Source of the DNA: Anaeromyces robustus
Lineage: Eukaryota; Neocallimastigomycota; Neocallimastigomycetes; Neocallimastigales; Neocallimastigaceae
Assembly: GCA_002104895.1 (NCBI GenBank)
Contig: MCFG01000010.1
Location: 167,501 to 231,500 of the forward strand
DNA: 64,000 bases
Direction of reading: 5' to 3'
Under the pieces are notes generated by a model. The model searched no databases. It had not been told where the DNA came from and saw only the letters and a list, made by a program, of their open reading frames with translations. Position 1 is the first letter of the stretch. Every line of letters begins with the position of its first letter. The translations under genes were made by a program, and so were the position numbers. Shown in pieces: positions 41,612 to 54,617 of the stretch.

Positions 41612-42205
41612 TTCTTTACTTGAACCTCTATTAACAAATGATGGATTTTATAAAATTGGTCAAGGAAATGATGAATTTATATTAATTATATCATTAGTAG
41701 CAACTTATAATTTAAATAAATTAATAACTAATATAACTACTTCAAAATTAAAAAGTGAAAAATCAAAATATAATTTTTGTTATTCTATTCTTGGTAATGA
41801 AATCAAAACAGAAGAATTTGATAATATTAATAAACCTTCTTTTTCAATAGAAAGAGTTTCAATACGTTTTCGTTCAACAAAACAAGAATTAATAAAGTTT
41901 TTTGAAAAACTTTCCAGTATAAAAATATTATTAAATCAAGAAACTAAAACAATAGCATATTCACAAATAGATTTAAATACATTATGGGATCAAGATAAAG
42001 CAGAATTTAATCCAATATTTCGTAAAAATATTCCATTATTTAGAGTTGGTACAAAAGATAGAACCATTATATCAAATGAAATACAACCTCAAGTTATGAT
42101 ATTAATGTGTTTACAACCCCTAAATAATAATTTAGAAGAAATTATGAATAAAGTAGATAGAATGATTGAAAATAATAATATAGAAACTGATAGTTTTTTG
42201 TTTAT

Positions 42206-42239
<34 letters not shown>

Positions 42240-42573
42240 ATATATTATCAAGATGAAAATAATAATAATTATAATGAGAATGAAAATGTAAATAATATGA
42301 ATATTAATTATAATAATATTACTGAAGAAAATAATGTTCATGAACATTATTTTTTGACAGAGGAAAATGATCATAATAAATCAGATATTAATAATAATAA
42401 TAATAATTATTTAATGAAAGAAGGTGAAAATGAAAATCATATGATGTTGAGTAATTATTCTATAAATGAACAAGAAAATAATAATATCAATTTTATTGAT
42501 AATGGTAAAAATGTGAATATGAATGAAAATATAAGTTCAAATAATGAATTAATCAAAAATAATAATGAAATTC

Positions 42574-42612
<39 letters not shown>

Positions 42613-43697
42613 ATAATAATAATAATGAAAATGAAAAATTAAATAATACTATTGAATATCATGATAATGTGAATTCTACAATTAATGAAAATGTTATTGA
42701 AGAATTAAGTTTTAATATAGAAAGTATTAAAGATTTTTCCTTAAAAAATGAATATGAAAATCCCAATAATATTAATAATAATATTAGAACTGATGAAGAA
42801 ATTCCTATTAATAATAATAATATGAAAAATCAAATATATAATGATAATGAGTATAATGATATTAATAATGAAAACAATATGAATAATAACAACATAAATA
42901 ATATCAATAACAATAATAATAATATAAATAAGGATATAGATATAGAATACAATAAAAATATTAATGGCGATTTTATAAATAATAATAATAATAATAATAG
43001 TAATAATATTATTATTAATGAAAATAGTTTCCCATATATTGATGATTCCAATATGAATTTAGATAATACAGAAAATATTCAAACAGATTTTATTTTAGGA
43101 GAAGATAATACAGAATTATTAATAAATAATGTAGCTACAACCATTGAACGACCCACTTTAGTAGAAGATATTATTCCAAGTAAAGATATAGACATAGACA
43201 TTAATAATTATAATGATACTAATGTTATTATTAATAATAATGAAGAAATGATAGATAAGAAAGTAATAAATAATAATATAAAAAATAATGAAAATTTTAT
43301 ATCCAAATTACCAGTAGCTATTATGACTAAAAATCATATGGTAAAAAAGCCAGATGGAGCATTAGCAATAAGTAAAATAATATATATATATTTTAAATTA
43401 ATAAAAAAATTAATATGATCATATATAAATTAATTATATTTAATAATAATTATTTTTTTTTTTATTTATTTTATTTTTTTTATAATAATTAAATAATAAT
43501 TTAAAGATAATAAGTATAATAATAATAATAATAATATAAAAAGTAATTCAGAGGGTAATATATATAAAATTGACAATAATCATAATATTAATAATAACAA
43601 TGATAATATTAATAGAAAAGCATTTTCATCTGATAATATACAAAATGAACAAATGAATATCATCACTAATGAATTTATCAAAAATATTAATAGTATA

Positions 43698-43734
<37 letters not shown>

Positions 43735-43872
43735 TTAATAATAATGAGAATATTAATATTAATGAAAAAAGTAATGACATCATAAATAAAACTATTATTA
43801 ATAATCCTATTTCAAATAAAAAAATAAATAATATAAATAAAAATTCAATTCATAATATTTTTGACAATAACG

Positions 43873-43944
<72 letters not shown>

Positions 43945-44495
43945 TAAGAAATAATAATATTAATAATAAGATTAATAATAACAATATCATGAATGGTAAT
44001 AATATTAATAATACTAATAATATAATGAATAAGAATAATTATCAAAATTCTGAAGAAATTGATATTTTCCAAGCTATTAATTGGCATCAATATAAATTTA
44101 CAATTGATTTACAAAGTATAAGGAATATTAAAATGAATTATGAAAATATATATTGTAAATTTTTATATTTACCATTTGGAAATAAATTACCCCATTTAAC
44201 GGATCCACCTATTAATATTATAAAAGATATTAATGAAGTTTTTTTACCAAATTCTTATTATTCTTATGAATTTTTTATGGATCCTTTAGTACTTAAAAAT
44301 TCATTAGAATCCATTCCATTAGAAATAGAATTATGGAAAAAATATTATTTTGAAGAAGATAAAGTTGATGAATATCATGAAAATAAAGAAATTAAAATAG
44401 GTAGAGCCACATTATTTATGAATGAAATTTTAAATATGCCTGAAATTTCAAAAAATATAAAGACAAAAAACAACAACAACAACAACAACAACAAC

Positions 44496-44544
<49 letters not shown>

Positions 44545-45014
44545 GTGTTAAACAAAATTGTATTCAACAATGGAATCAATATATTCCAATATTTTCAATT
44601 GAAGGTATAGGAGTATCATTAGAAAAAATAGGTGAAATAAGAATTCGATTACAATTAGAAGATTATGGTCTAATAGAAGATAAACCTATACCTATCAATC
44701 TGCAAAAATCAAATCCAATGAATGAAGTAACTTCATATAATCAAGGTAAATTTTTATATATCGATAATAAAAATAAAGATTTAATATAATATAATATAAT
44801 ATAATATAATATAATATAATATAATATAATATAATACAATATAATATAATAATAATGTAATAATAATAAAATATTAAATATACATTTATATATTTTTTTT
44901 TCCTATGTATTAGATTATAATAAAAATGAAAATAATAATTTAAAATCTATATCAAAAAATCTATTTAATAATAACAATATTAATAAACAGCAACAAGTAG
45001 AACAACAATTACAA

Positions 45015-45053
<39 letters not shown>

Positions 45054-46133
45054 TATACCAAAAATAAAGTTAAGACATATAATAATAAGAATTCAAATTC
45101 TTCTAAACATAAGAAAAAACATCAAAATTCCTCACCAATATCTGTAACAACTTCAACTTCAACTATTACTACTAATGATAATGATGAAGAATTTACATCA
45201 TCAACAAGTGATGATGATGATGATGATGATACCTCAAGTACAATATCTATTCATGAAACGAATGAATATAAAGTAGCTATAGAACTTGAATTATGGAAAC
45301 AAGCCGAACAACAAAAATTTAAAAAAGAATTAAAAAAAAAGGAAGAAGAATTAATAAAACAATATAGTAAAGAATGGAATCGACGAGATCAAGAAAGAAA
45401 AGAAATATTAAATAAAAAATTAAAAGAATTAAAAGAATTTGAAGATAAAGTTAAAGATTTAATTAATAATTTAGAAAATCGAGAACAAAATTTAATAAAT
45501 GAGGAAGAAGAATTAAAAAATCAAAAAAATGAATTAGAAAGAGAATATCGATTAAAAAATTCAACAATAGAAGATTATGAAAAATGTATTAGGGAAGAAT
45601 GTCGATGTAATCTAGAAGTAGCCAATCGAAAAGCAGAATTATCTGAAAAAAAATATAAGGAAATAATAAAAGAATTAGAAAAAGAAAAAATAAAATATGA
45701 AAAATTAAATGAAGAATATGAAAATTATAAAAATAAAATAAAAGAATCCAATGAAACAAAATTAATACAAGAAGTAAATCAACTAAAACAAGACAATGAA
45801 AATTTAAATAAACAATTACAAGCATTAAAAAAGACAAAAAAATATTATAAAACCGAATGGATTATAACATTAAAAGAATTATCTAAAACAAAACAATTAC
45901 TTCAAGAAAAATTACTTAAAGAAAGAGAAAGAGAAAAAGAAAAAGAAATCAAAAAGAAATTAATTATGATGAATGAAAGTAATCAATCTAATAATAATAA
46001 TAATAATAATAATTATCAAATGTATTCTGATAAAGAAAAGTTAAATAATATAAATAATGATAATAATAATAACATATATTATAATAATGAAGAAGAAATT
46101 CCTATTAAATTAAACAATGATAATGAAGAATTA

Positions 46134-46164
<31 letters not shown>

Positions 46165-46289
46165 TTAGAAATACTACACCTAGTTTTATGAATTATCAAA
46201 ATAATCCAAATCTATGGTATAACTCACCCCCTCAAAATAATAATAATTTAACTAAAGATTTACTAAGTTTAATTACTCAAGTTTTATTA

Positions 46290-46329
<40 letters not shown>

Positions 46330-46895
46330 GTAATAGTAATAATAAGGATATAAATAATAATAATAATATCATTGAAAAGGAAAAACTAAATAATAATATT
46401 AAAAAGGAAGAAAATACTGATGATAATGCCAATAAAACCAATAATATAAATAATGAAAAAGAAATAGAAAAGATTGATGTAATAAAGGAAGAGAAAAGTA
46501 ATAATAAGGATGAAAGAATAATAAATAATAATGAAAATAATAATGAAAATAAAAATGAAAAAGAAAATGAAAATAATAATAATAATAAATTTGATATTAA
46601 AAATCTTAAACGTAAAATGAATGATCAAGGAGTTTATATATGGGGAATTAATTTTGATAAAGAAGGAAAAGAAGAAGAAGAAATCAAAAACAAAAAACCA
46701 CCAAAAGATTGGATAAGTTTTACTCATCAACCAAATTTATATATGATACCCTATCATTTAATGAATCATCAATTGATACCAGAAATAAATCGATTAATTG
46801 ATGAAAGAGATGATTTATTAAATACAGAAATATATAGTGAAAATGATGATTTAATTTATGGATTAAATAATCGTATATATGAATTAATCAAATAA
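40603..46895 (+). CDS. CEP120: CEP120-like centriole protein, hugely expanded by Asn runs
   Basis: Four exons: 40603-40648, 41023-43371, 43507-44745, 44914-46895; 1871 aa, about twice the usual animal length of roughly 990. The first C2 domain (about 5-130) shows LTTDPVEYNSEPIWDTEL, then GYIMLDLRSA and ERWYPLL. A second C2-like domain is about 225-380 and a third about 985-1200 (LPHLTDPPINI, VFLPNSYYSYEF). A long coiled coil spans about 1310-1560, opening YKVAIELELWKQAEQQ with SKEWNRRDQER. The tail has NRLIDERDDLL and ENDDLIYGLNNRI, the conserved CEP120 C-terminus. CEP120 acts in centriole elongation and basal body/cilium assembly. Between domains lie Asn runs, the longest over 20 residues, in AAT with abrupt AAC blocks. 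Neighbour p28 also serves the flagellum. Conserved block order makes the assignment strong. Confidence 0.93.
42576..42608 (+). repeat. Codon-pure AAC run in CEP120
   Basis: About eleven AAC codons in a row, where nearly all other Asn codons of the gene are AAT. A similar AAC block lies at 44469-44496, directly joined to an AAT run. Such blocks point to replication slippage. Confidence 0.9.
44785..44846. repeat. ATAAT pentanucleotide repeat in a CEP120 intron
   Basis: About twelve copies of AATAT/ATAAT just after the exon 3 donor. Confidence 0.9.
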
Positions 46896-47737
<842 letters not shown>

Positions 47738-48753
47738 TTATTTATTTTTCTTGTCATTATTAACTGGGGATTTCTTTCCATATTTAATCAATATTTGATC
47801 TTCAATATCATCTAAAGCCCATGAATGTTCAACAATTTTAACTTCTTCAGCTAAACTCTTGTGTAATTTATTAAATCTATCTTTTTGGTTTGGAGCCATT
47901 TGCATTTGTGGAGCAATATCTTTAGCACTACCAGCAGCTAATAAATAAAATAAAATAAAGTAAATCAGAATTAATAAATAAATAAATAAATAAATAAATA
48001 ATAATATATAAAATAAAATAAAATAAAAAAGTTTATATATTAATATTATATAGTATTATTAAATACAAGTTTTAAGAGAATAAATATTTTTATTCTCATG
48101 ATATTTTTACTATTCTAATATTTTATTTTATTAAAAACTTTCACTCTTAACTTACAATTGTTACTTCCAAGAATTAAAGAGAAAATACCACCAAGACCAA
48201 ATAAGTTAAAGAAATACCATGAAAGAGAAGAAACCCAAGAAATATCTAAGTTTTGAGTGTCAATACCACGTTGGAACATTTCTTTGAAACGAGTTGGTAA
48301 GTAGAATGGTAACTTAACTTTATATATCAGAAATTAAAAAGATAAAAATTAAAAAAAAAAAAAAATTAACATTAATTATAAATATTTATTATATATCATA
48401 TATCATATAACAAAAAAAAAATTAAAAATATATAGAATATATAAATATATGACATACTAATAACAAAACCAGCAAAGAAATAGGAAACCCAACTCATTAA
48501 AACATATTGTGGAATTAAATTGGCAAAAGCTTTCTTCATACCAGTCATAGTACTTTCCATATTAGCTGGATCAAGCATATCTCCATTTGCTGTAGCATTT
48601 GGATCATTTAAATATTTACCACTGTTATAAGCATCATACCAGTAATTCTTTCTAAGTTTGAAAGTGGATTCTGGTATATAATTTTTATTAGCAATAAAAA
48701 GTCTACCATATTTTACAGCAAGACTATAAAAAAATTATATAAATATTTAAATA

Positions 48754-48817
<64 letters not shown>

Positions 48818-49477
48818 TAATTATTTAATTATTTTATTTAAGTTATTTTTTTTTTTTTTTTTCCATTTCTAATATTTATCATTATTTTTTATTTAGGTTA
48901 TTTTTTTTTCAATTTCTAAAATCATTATTCTATTCAAACGAACCTTTCTTTAACTTCTCCTGTTGATAAGGATTGATTAACTGAAAGAATGGTTGTTATA
49001 TTGTGACGTAAAATACCAACAAGAAACATAACAATCATAATTGGGAATAATACCTAAATGAAATAACAATGAATATTATAAAAAAAAAATAATAAATATT
49101 AAGATAAATAATAATAAGAAGAAATGTATAAATAAAATGTATAAATAAAAGAATATAAAATTTAAATAATAATTATTTATATTATATTTACCCAGTATTT
49201 AATGGATGGATCAAGATATAAATCTTGACTAAATAATTTATAAGAAATTTTTAAATTTTATGTTATGAAATCAAAACAACAACAATAATAATAATATAAT
49301 AAAATATCAATAGATTTTATTATATTAATAAAATTATAATATTCATTATAAAATTAGTATTAAAAAAAATAAAAATAATAATTTTTTTATAATAATATTA
49401 ATTTTATATTTATTAAAATAATATAGATATTATAATATACTTCTTATTTATTACCTTTCATACATAGAACCCGCCAT
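47738..49477 (-). CDS. EMC3: ER membrane protein complex subunit 3 (EMC3)
   Basis: Six exons in transcription order: 49477-49455, 49228-49192, 49053-48944, 48723-48458, 48317-48156, 47937-47738; 265 aa, against about 260 usual. It starts [20 protein letters not shown], then [19 protein letters not shown] (first membrane segment), a cytosolic stretch, and the hydrophobic [18 protein letters not shown]. The diagnostic [18 protein letters not shown] and [17 protein letters not shown] follow, and the C-terminal [13 protein letters not shown] matches EMC3. EMC3 belongs to the Oxa1/YidC/Get1 insertase family and forms the core of the complex that inserts tail-anchored and multipass proteins into the ER membrane. 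The 23-bp first exon is fixed by its ATG and the AG|T joint. Confidence 0.95.
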
Positions 49478-50297
49478 TTTCTATCCTTTTTATTATACTA
49501 TTTATTTAACTTTTTCTATTTTATTCTAATTTTGAATATTATCTTCTTTCAATCCTGAGTACTTGATGACAAAATTAAATTAATGATATTTAAAAATAAA
49601 TATATTAAAAATGACAAATTAGTATTTATATATTTGGTAATTTAACAATGCAAAAAAAAATAAGATATTATTTAAATTAATTATATTATTAATCATTTAT
49701 TCAATTATAAATATATTTCTCATTTATCTACATGTTTAAATGTTTATTTGCATTATTTTTTTCATTATACATCTTTATTTACTGAATAGTAATTATACAT
49801 ATTCCTATTTTCTTTTTCTTTCTTTCTTTTATTTCTTTTCGTTTATTATTTTTTTTTTTTTGTTTATTTTTTTATTATTATTATCATCATTTTTTATTAT
49901 TTTTATTATCATTTTTATTTTGTTTTTATTTTTATATTTATTTTTATAATTTATTGATTTCAGTGATTATATAAATTTTATTGATATATAAAAATTGTAA
50001 ATTCTTTTTTTTTTTAGAAATATATTTTTATAAAATCTTTTTCTATAAGTTCATTTTTTTTATTTTTATTTTTTTTTTATCATTGTTAATATTGTTTTTT
50101 TATTTTTTAAAACATATATATATTTAAAAAGCTGTACATTATTTTGATGATTGATAATTCTATTTCAATTATTCTTTTTGTAATGATGATTAAAAAAAAA
50201 AATATTTATATGAAGTTATTATAAATATATTATATTATATAAATAATATAAACCTTTTTACGAAAATACGTAATCTTTTCTTTTATTTTATTTTTTC

Positions 50298-50328
<31 letters not shown>

Positions 50329-51269
50329 TTTAAATTATTATTTTTATTTTTTCTTTTCTTTTCTTTTTATTACTTAAAAAAAAAAAAAAAAACAAATAAT
50401 AATATTTAATTTTGGTAAATTATTATTGGGAAAAAAATTAATTAAAATTGATGATTTTAAATATTAAATAAATATATAAATCTTGAATTTATTTTGATGT
50501 ATAGAATTTCATAAAAAATCTATCTTAAAATGAAAATAAAAAAATTAATAATAAAAAATAAATAATAATAATAATTTATTTATTTATTAATTTATTTATT
50601 TATTAATTTATTTATTATTTATTTATTTATCTATTTATTTATCTATTTATTTATTTATTTATTTATTATTTATTTATTTATTTATATATTAATTTATTTA
50701 TTTATTTATTTATTTATTATTTATTTATTTATTTATATATTAATTTATTTATTTATTTATTTATTATTTATTTATTTACTTATTTATTATTTATTTAATT
50801 TGATTTATTTATTTATTTATTTAATTTGATTTATTATATGTTAAGTAAAAAAAAAAATGATGTATATATATAATGTATACATTAATATTTATACCAATCA
50901 ATTAGTAAAAATAAGATTTATTGATTAAATATACAAATTTATATATATTTTATTATTAATGTAAATATTAATAACATAATATAATTATTAAATATTATAA
51001 AGTAATATAAGTATAAACAAAAATTAATTTTTTTAATTTACTACAATTTAGTAAATAATAATTATTATTATTCTATGTTTAAAATTTATATATGAGAATA
51101 TAATAGAATATTAATTATACAAAAAAAAAAAAAAGAAAAAAAGAAAAAATAAAATAATAATTAACATATATCTTTCTTAAAATAATAAAACAATAATTTT
51201 ATATATTTTTTTTATAAATTAAAAGTATATATATATAAATATAAATAAAAATAAAAATAAAAATAAAAA
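49478..51269. other. A/T-rich intergenic region between divergent genes
   Basis: Upstream of both EMC3 (minus) and copine (plus). It contains T-rich stretches, a T run (50297-50322) and an imperfect ATTT array at 50576-50830. The Phe-rich open frame at 49740-49949 is composition only. No gene seen. Confidence 0.6.
50576..50830. repeat. Imperfect ATTT microsatellite with higher-order duplication
   Basis: About 255 bp of TTTA/ATTT units with recurring variants (TTATCTATTTA, TTATATATTAA). Blocks near 50660-50710 and 50715-50760 repeat each other, so larger segments were duplicated as well as single units. Confidence 0.85.
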
Positions 51270-53084
51270 ATGCATTGCAATAAAAGTATTTTCTTAAACC
51301 TCTTTTTTTCTTGTAAAAATTTAAAGAATAAAGACACGTTCTCTAAAAGTGATCCAATGATAGAATTATATATGGATAATACTTTGGTAGGAAGAACTGA
51401 AACAATGAAAAATAATTTAAATCCTTCATTTAATACACCAATTAAGATACAATATTATTTCGAAAAAATACAAAAATTAACAATTAGTATAGTTGACGTT
51501 GATAATGATGAAAAAAAAACAGGAGAAAGTCTTGGACAAATAACTACTACCCTTGGAGATATAGTTTCTCAGGATCCAGGAACACCATATACTCGTTCTA
51601 TAGAAGATGGGAAAGGAACAATACTAATTACTTTTGAAGAAATAATTCCAATTGAAAGAAAAACTTTTACATCTGATTTTATTGCTTCTACAAATAGTCT
51701 TGTAACTCAAGAAATGAAAAAAGGATCAACCCATACAGTAACAATTGAAGAATTCATAATCGATGCAAAGGGAATAAAACTTGAAAAAATGGATAGGTTT
51801 GGAAAATCAGATCCTTATTATTATATATATAGAGTATTTGGAGATAAAAAATTATTAATATATAAATCCGAAGTGATTAAAAATAATCTTAATCCTGTAT
51901 GGAAAACAGCTGATATTCGTTTAGAAAATTTGGATGGAAATTGTTTAGCTCAAGGACAAAAATATTGGATAGAAGTTTATGATCATGATAAAGTTGGTTC
52001 TGATGATCTTATTGGAGGAGTAGAATTTGAAGATTTATTTTATAATATCACACCTGAAGGACGAGAATATAAAGAAATATTAAAAGATAAAACAGGAAAA
52101 GGAAAACATAAAGATAATAGAGGTGAAATAATATTAAATATAAAATATGATAGGAAAACTATAAATGAAACTCTTAATTCTTACAAAGTTATTTCAAATT
52201 ATAATTTTGCAACAAATTTAAAAACTTATCCTAATTTATTATCACCAATTTCTTTTATTGATGCCATGAGAATGGGAATGAAATTACATATTATTTGTGC
52301 CGTAGATTACACTTCATCTAATGGAAGTATGCATGATATTAATGAAAATGAAATGAATCCATATCAAACAGCTTTATCTGCTGTAGGTCAAGTATTAGAA
52401 CCTTATGATCATGATAGAAGATTTTCATTTTTCGGATATGGTGCTTATAAAAATGATGTTTTTCCTCCTTATTTCACCGTAGGAGAAACAGAAGAAATTG
52501 ATGGGGGTGTTCAAGGAATATTAGATACTTATACTAAAACAAGAGATCAATTTAGATTAGGAGATATGGGATCCGCTAGAGGAGGTGATATGAATTGGAG
52601 AGCAAATAATGGAAAATATTTTTGTGATGATTTTTATCAAATTATTAATGCTGTTTCAGATAAAGCAGAAGCCGATATGATGATAAAATTTCCTCCAAAT
52701 TCACATATCTTACCTTTAGATTATTATATAATATTCTTTGTTATTGATGGAGATGGATTTGATATGGATGGAACTATAAGAGCATTAATAAGAGCTAGTT
52801 CTTTACCAATAAGTATTGTTTTAATTGGTGTTGGAGGTAGTAATTTTGATAATTTAAGTAAATTCGATGCAGATGGTACACCACTTTCTGTAGATGGCGT
52901 TTCAACGGTAAGAGATATTGTTCAATTTGTAAAATTTGATGAATGTAAAGAAAATAATGTAATTAATATGACCAAATTAGCTTCAGAGGTACTAGCAGAA
53001 GTTCCTACACAAGTTGAAACTTTTATTGGACTTTATGGATGTACTATACCAAATAATGCAGGATATCCAATGCAGAATTATTAA
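51270..53084 (+). CDS. Copine (two C2 domains and a copine vWA domain), intronless
   Basis: 604 aa in one uninterrupted exon. C2A is about residues 8-125 (FFSCKNLKNKDTFSKSDPM; NNLNPSFNTP; DVDNDE). C2B is about 145-280 (GKSDPYYYIYRV; NNLNPVW; IEVYDHDKVGSDDLIGG). The Asp residues that bind Ca2+ in C2 loops are mostly present. The copine/vWA domain is about 300-590, with FATNLKTYPN, a MIDAS-like DYTSSNG at 346-352, YQTALSAVGQVLEPYDHD, FFGYGA, and IIFFVIDGDG. Copines are Ca2+-dependent phospholipid-binding proteins that move to membranes and recruit partners. The short N-terminus begins directly at C2A. Lack of introns contrasts with all neighbours, which have 3-13 exons. G+C and codon use look only slightly richer than nearby exons. 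Confidence 0.95.
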   Translation: MHCNKSIFLNLFFSCKNLKNKDTFSKSDPMIELYMDNTLVGRTETMKNNLNPSFNTPIKIQYYFEKIQKLTISIVDVDNDEKKTGESLGQITTTLGDIVSQDPGTPYTRSIEDGKGTILITFEEIIPIERKTFTSDFIASTNSLVTQEMKKGSTHTVTIEEFIIDAKGIKLEKMDRFGKSDPYYYIYRVFGDKKLLIYKSEVIKNNLNPVWKTADIRLENLDGNCLAQGQKYWIEVYDHDKVGSDDLIGGVEFEDLFYNITPEGREYKEILKDKTGKGKHKDNRGEIILNIKYDRKTINETLNSYKVISNYNFATNLKTYPNLLSPISFIDAMRMGMKLHIICAVDYTSSNGSMHDINENEMNPYQTALSAVGQVLEPYDHDRRFSFFGYGAYKNDVFPPYFTVGETEEIDGGVQGILDTYTKTRDQFRLGDMGSARGGDMNWRANNGKYFCDDFYQIINAVSDKAEADMMIKFPPNSHILPLDYYIIFFVIDGDGFDMDGTIRALIRASSLPISIVLIGVGGSNFDNLSKFDADGTPLSVDGVSTVRDIVQFVKFDECKENNVINMTKLASEVLAEVPTQVETFIGLYGCTIPNNAGYPMQNY

Positions 53085-53704
53085 CTAATCTAATAATAAT
53101 AAAAAAAATAATAATCATCATAATAATAATTATAATAGAATAATATAATAATATATAATTTATAATTTATAATATAACTGTAAATTTTGTAAATACTTGT
53201 AAATACTTTACATTATTATAGAATTATATATTATTATTTTACTTTAAAAATTTAAATGTATTTTTTTTAAGAATAAAAAAAATATATATATATAGACCAT
53301 GTTATTAAAATTTTTCAAACAAACAATAAAAAATAAATAAAAAAAAATTTTTTTAATATAAATATATATATTGTTTTTATTTTAATTTTAATTTTTATTT
53401 TTTCTATTTCTTTTTTATTATAATTTTAATTTTTAATTTTTAATTATAAAATATATTTTTGAAATTAAAGTAATTTCGATGGAGAGAGAATACCCTTAAT
53501 TTTCGAATTTTAAATATTTGCATTAAAGTAGTGTAGTATCTATTAAACTTAAATTTTTCTTGGATTATTATTTCTTATAAAGAAAAAAAGACTTTAAAGT
53601 CCTTATAATTGAGAAACAATATTATAATTATTATGTTTTTTTATAATTTTATTTTTATTTTATTTTATTTTTTTTCTTTATTTTAGACTAGGATTAATCT
53701 TTAT
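53085..53704. other. Intergenic region between copine and the transposon copies
   Basis: A/T repeats, then a stretch near 53470-53620 of normal complexity (including GACTTTAAAGTC at 53590-53601). It has no frame I can recognise; it could be decayed coding or transposon sequence. Confidence 0.5.
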
Positions 53705-53712
53705 TTAAAAAA

Positions 53713-53718
<6 letters not shown>
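53705..53718. repeat. Target-site duplication of the deleted copy, left (14 bp)
   Basis: TTAAAAAAATTAAT, exactly repeated at 54282-54295. Confidence 0.9.
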
Positions 53719-53752
<34 letters not shown>

Positions 53753-54281
53753 GCACACAATTTGTACGTCAACTTTATTGAATTTAAATATTAAAATACA
53801 TGAATCATAAAAAAACACATAATGAAAAAAAAATGATACTAAAAAAAATAAAAACCAGTAAAATATTATAGATAGTTGTTATAAAAAATCTCTTTTTGTG
53901 AAAGTAATTATATTTGCAATCTTGTAAATTCTTAAATTCATGAAAAATAAAAAAAAGTTAAAGGTGAAGAACTCAAAAATAACTAATCTAAATTCTAATA
54001 AAGTATAAGCACATGCTTTTGAGTGAATCAAGCTAATACAATAAATAAAGTAATTACAATGGATTCATACAGTGATAATATACAGAAATACATGAAAGGT
54101 AAATTTAAAAGAAAATACAAATAACTCATTTCCTGCATATCCAGCTTATACATATTATTAGAAAAAAGAACAATTATCGAGGAGACTTCATAAAATGCCC
54201 TTAACGTCGCCATGTATCAACAGGCATTTACCCTCTTCTGAGCATTCCAAATGAATGGAAGTACAGGTCCTCAGAAGAGGG
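53719..54281 (-). mobile_element. Internally deleted, SINE-like derivative of the retrotransposon
   Basis: 563 bp on the minus strand. Read in element sense it has the full 5' end, including both hairpins and the leader as far as the base matching 15130. It then jumps directly to the 3' UTR at the base matching 19664 and ends in a 32-bp T/A tail. The whole ORF, about 4.5 kb, is missing. The joint lies within ATC, present on both sides of the deletion, so a short homology or template jump explains it. There are no GT-AG borders, so it is not a spliced copy. The exact 14-bp target duplication shows that the deleted form itself inserted here as a unit, which implies mobilisation of a non-coding RNA by the parent's enzymes. 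Confidence 0.92.
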
Positions 54282-54295
54282 TTAAAAAAATTAAT
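54282..54295. repeat. Target-site duplication of the deleted copy, right (14 bp)
   Basis: Exact match to 53705-53718, adjoining the element's 5' end. Confidence 0.9.
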
Positions 54296-54458
54296 ATAAA
54301 TGTATTTATCTTCCTTTATTTATTTAATCTAAAAATAAATAATGCTCTGTATCTTGTATTGAATATGAAATATAGATTACATATAATACACCTCTGTATT
54401 TTTATTTATTATAATATGTTTAGAATTAGAATTAGTGTATTTAGTATAATAAATTTAA

Positions 54459-54495
<37 letters not shown>

Positions 54496-54555
54496 TTCTA
54501 ACCTCTCATATATATTAAATGATGTATTTAAAGAAAATGATTTTTGTAATAGATA
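54296..54555. other. Spacer between two retrotransposon insertions
   Basis: 260 bp of A/T-rich DNA of moderate complexity, with an AAT run at 54460-54482. No gene supported; the 70-codon open frame here has no recognisable features. Confidence 0.5.
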
Positions 54556-54563
54556 ATAGATGT

Positions 54564-54566
<3 letters not shown>
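54556..54566. repeat. Target-site duplication of the truncated copy, left
   Basis: ATAGATGTGGT, repeated at 55477-55487; the last T overlaps the T tail, so the length is 10-11 bp. Confidence 0.85.

Positions 54567-54617
<51 letters not shown>

Noticed and set aside
42132-44090. Ile-rich antisense frames within CEP120
   Set aside because: AAT runs read on the other strand give poly-Ile; no independent evidence.
53719-54281. Deleted copy explained as a spliced retrotransposon RNA
   Set aside because: The deletion borders lack GT and AG, and the joint lies in a short shared ATC, so splicing does not explain it.
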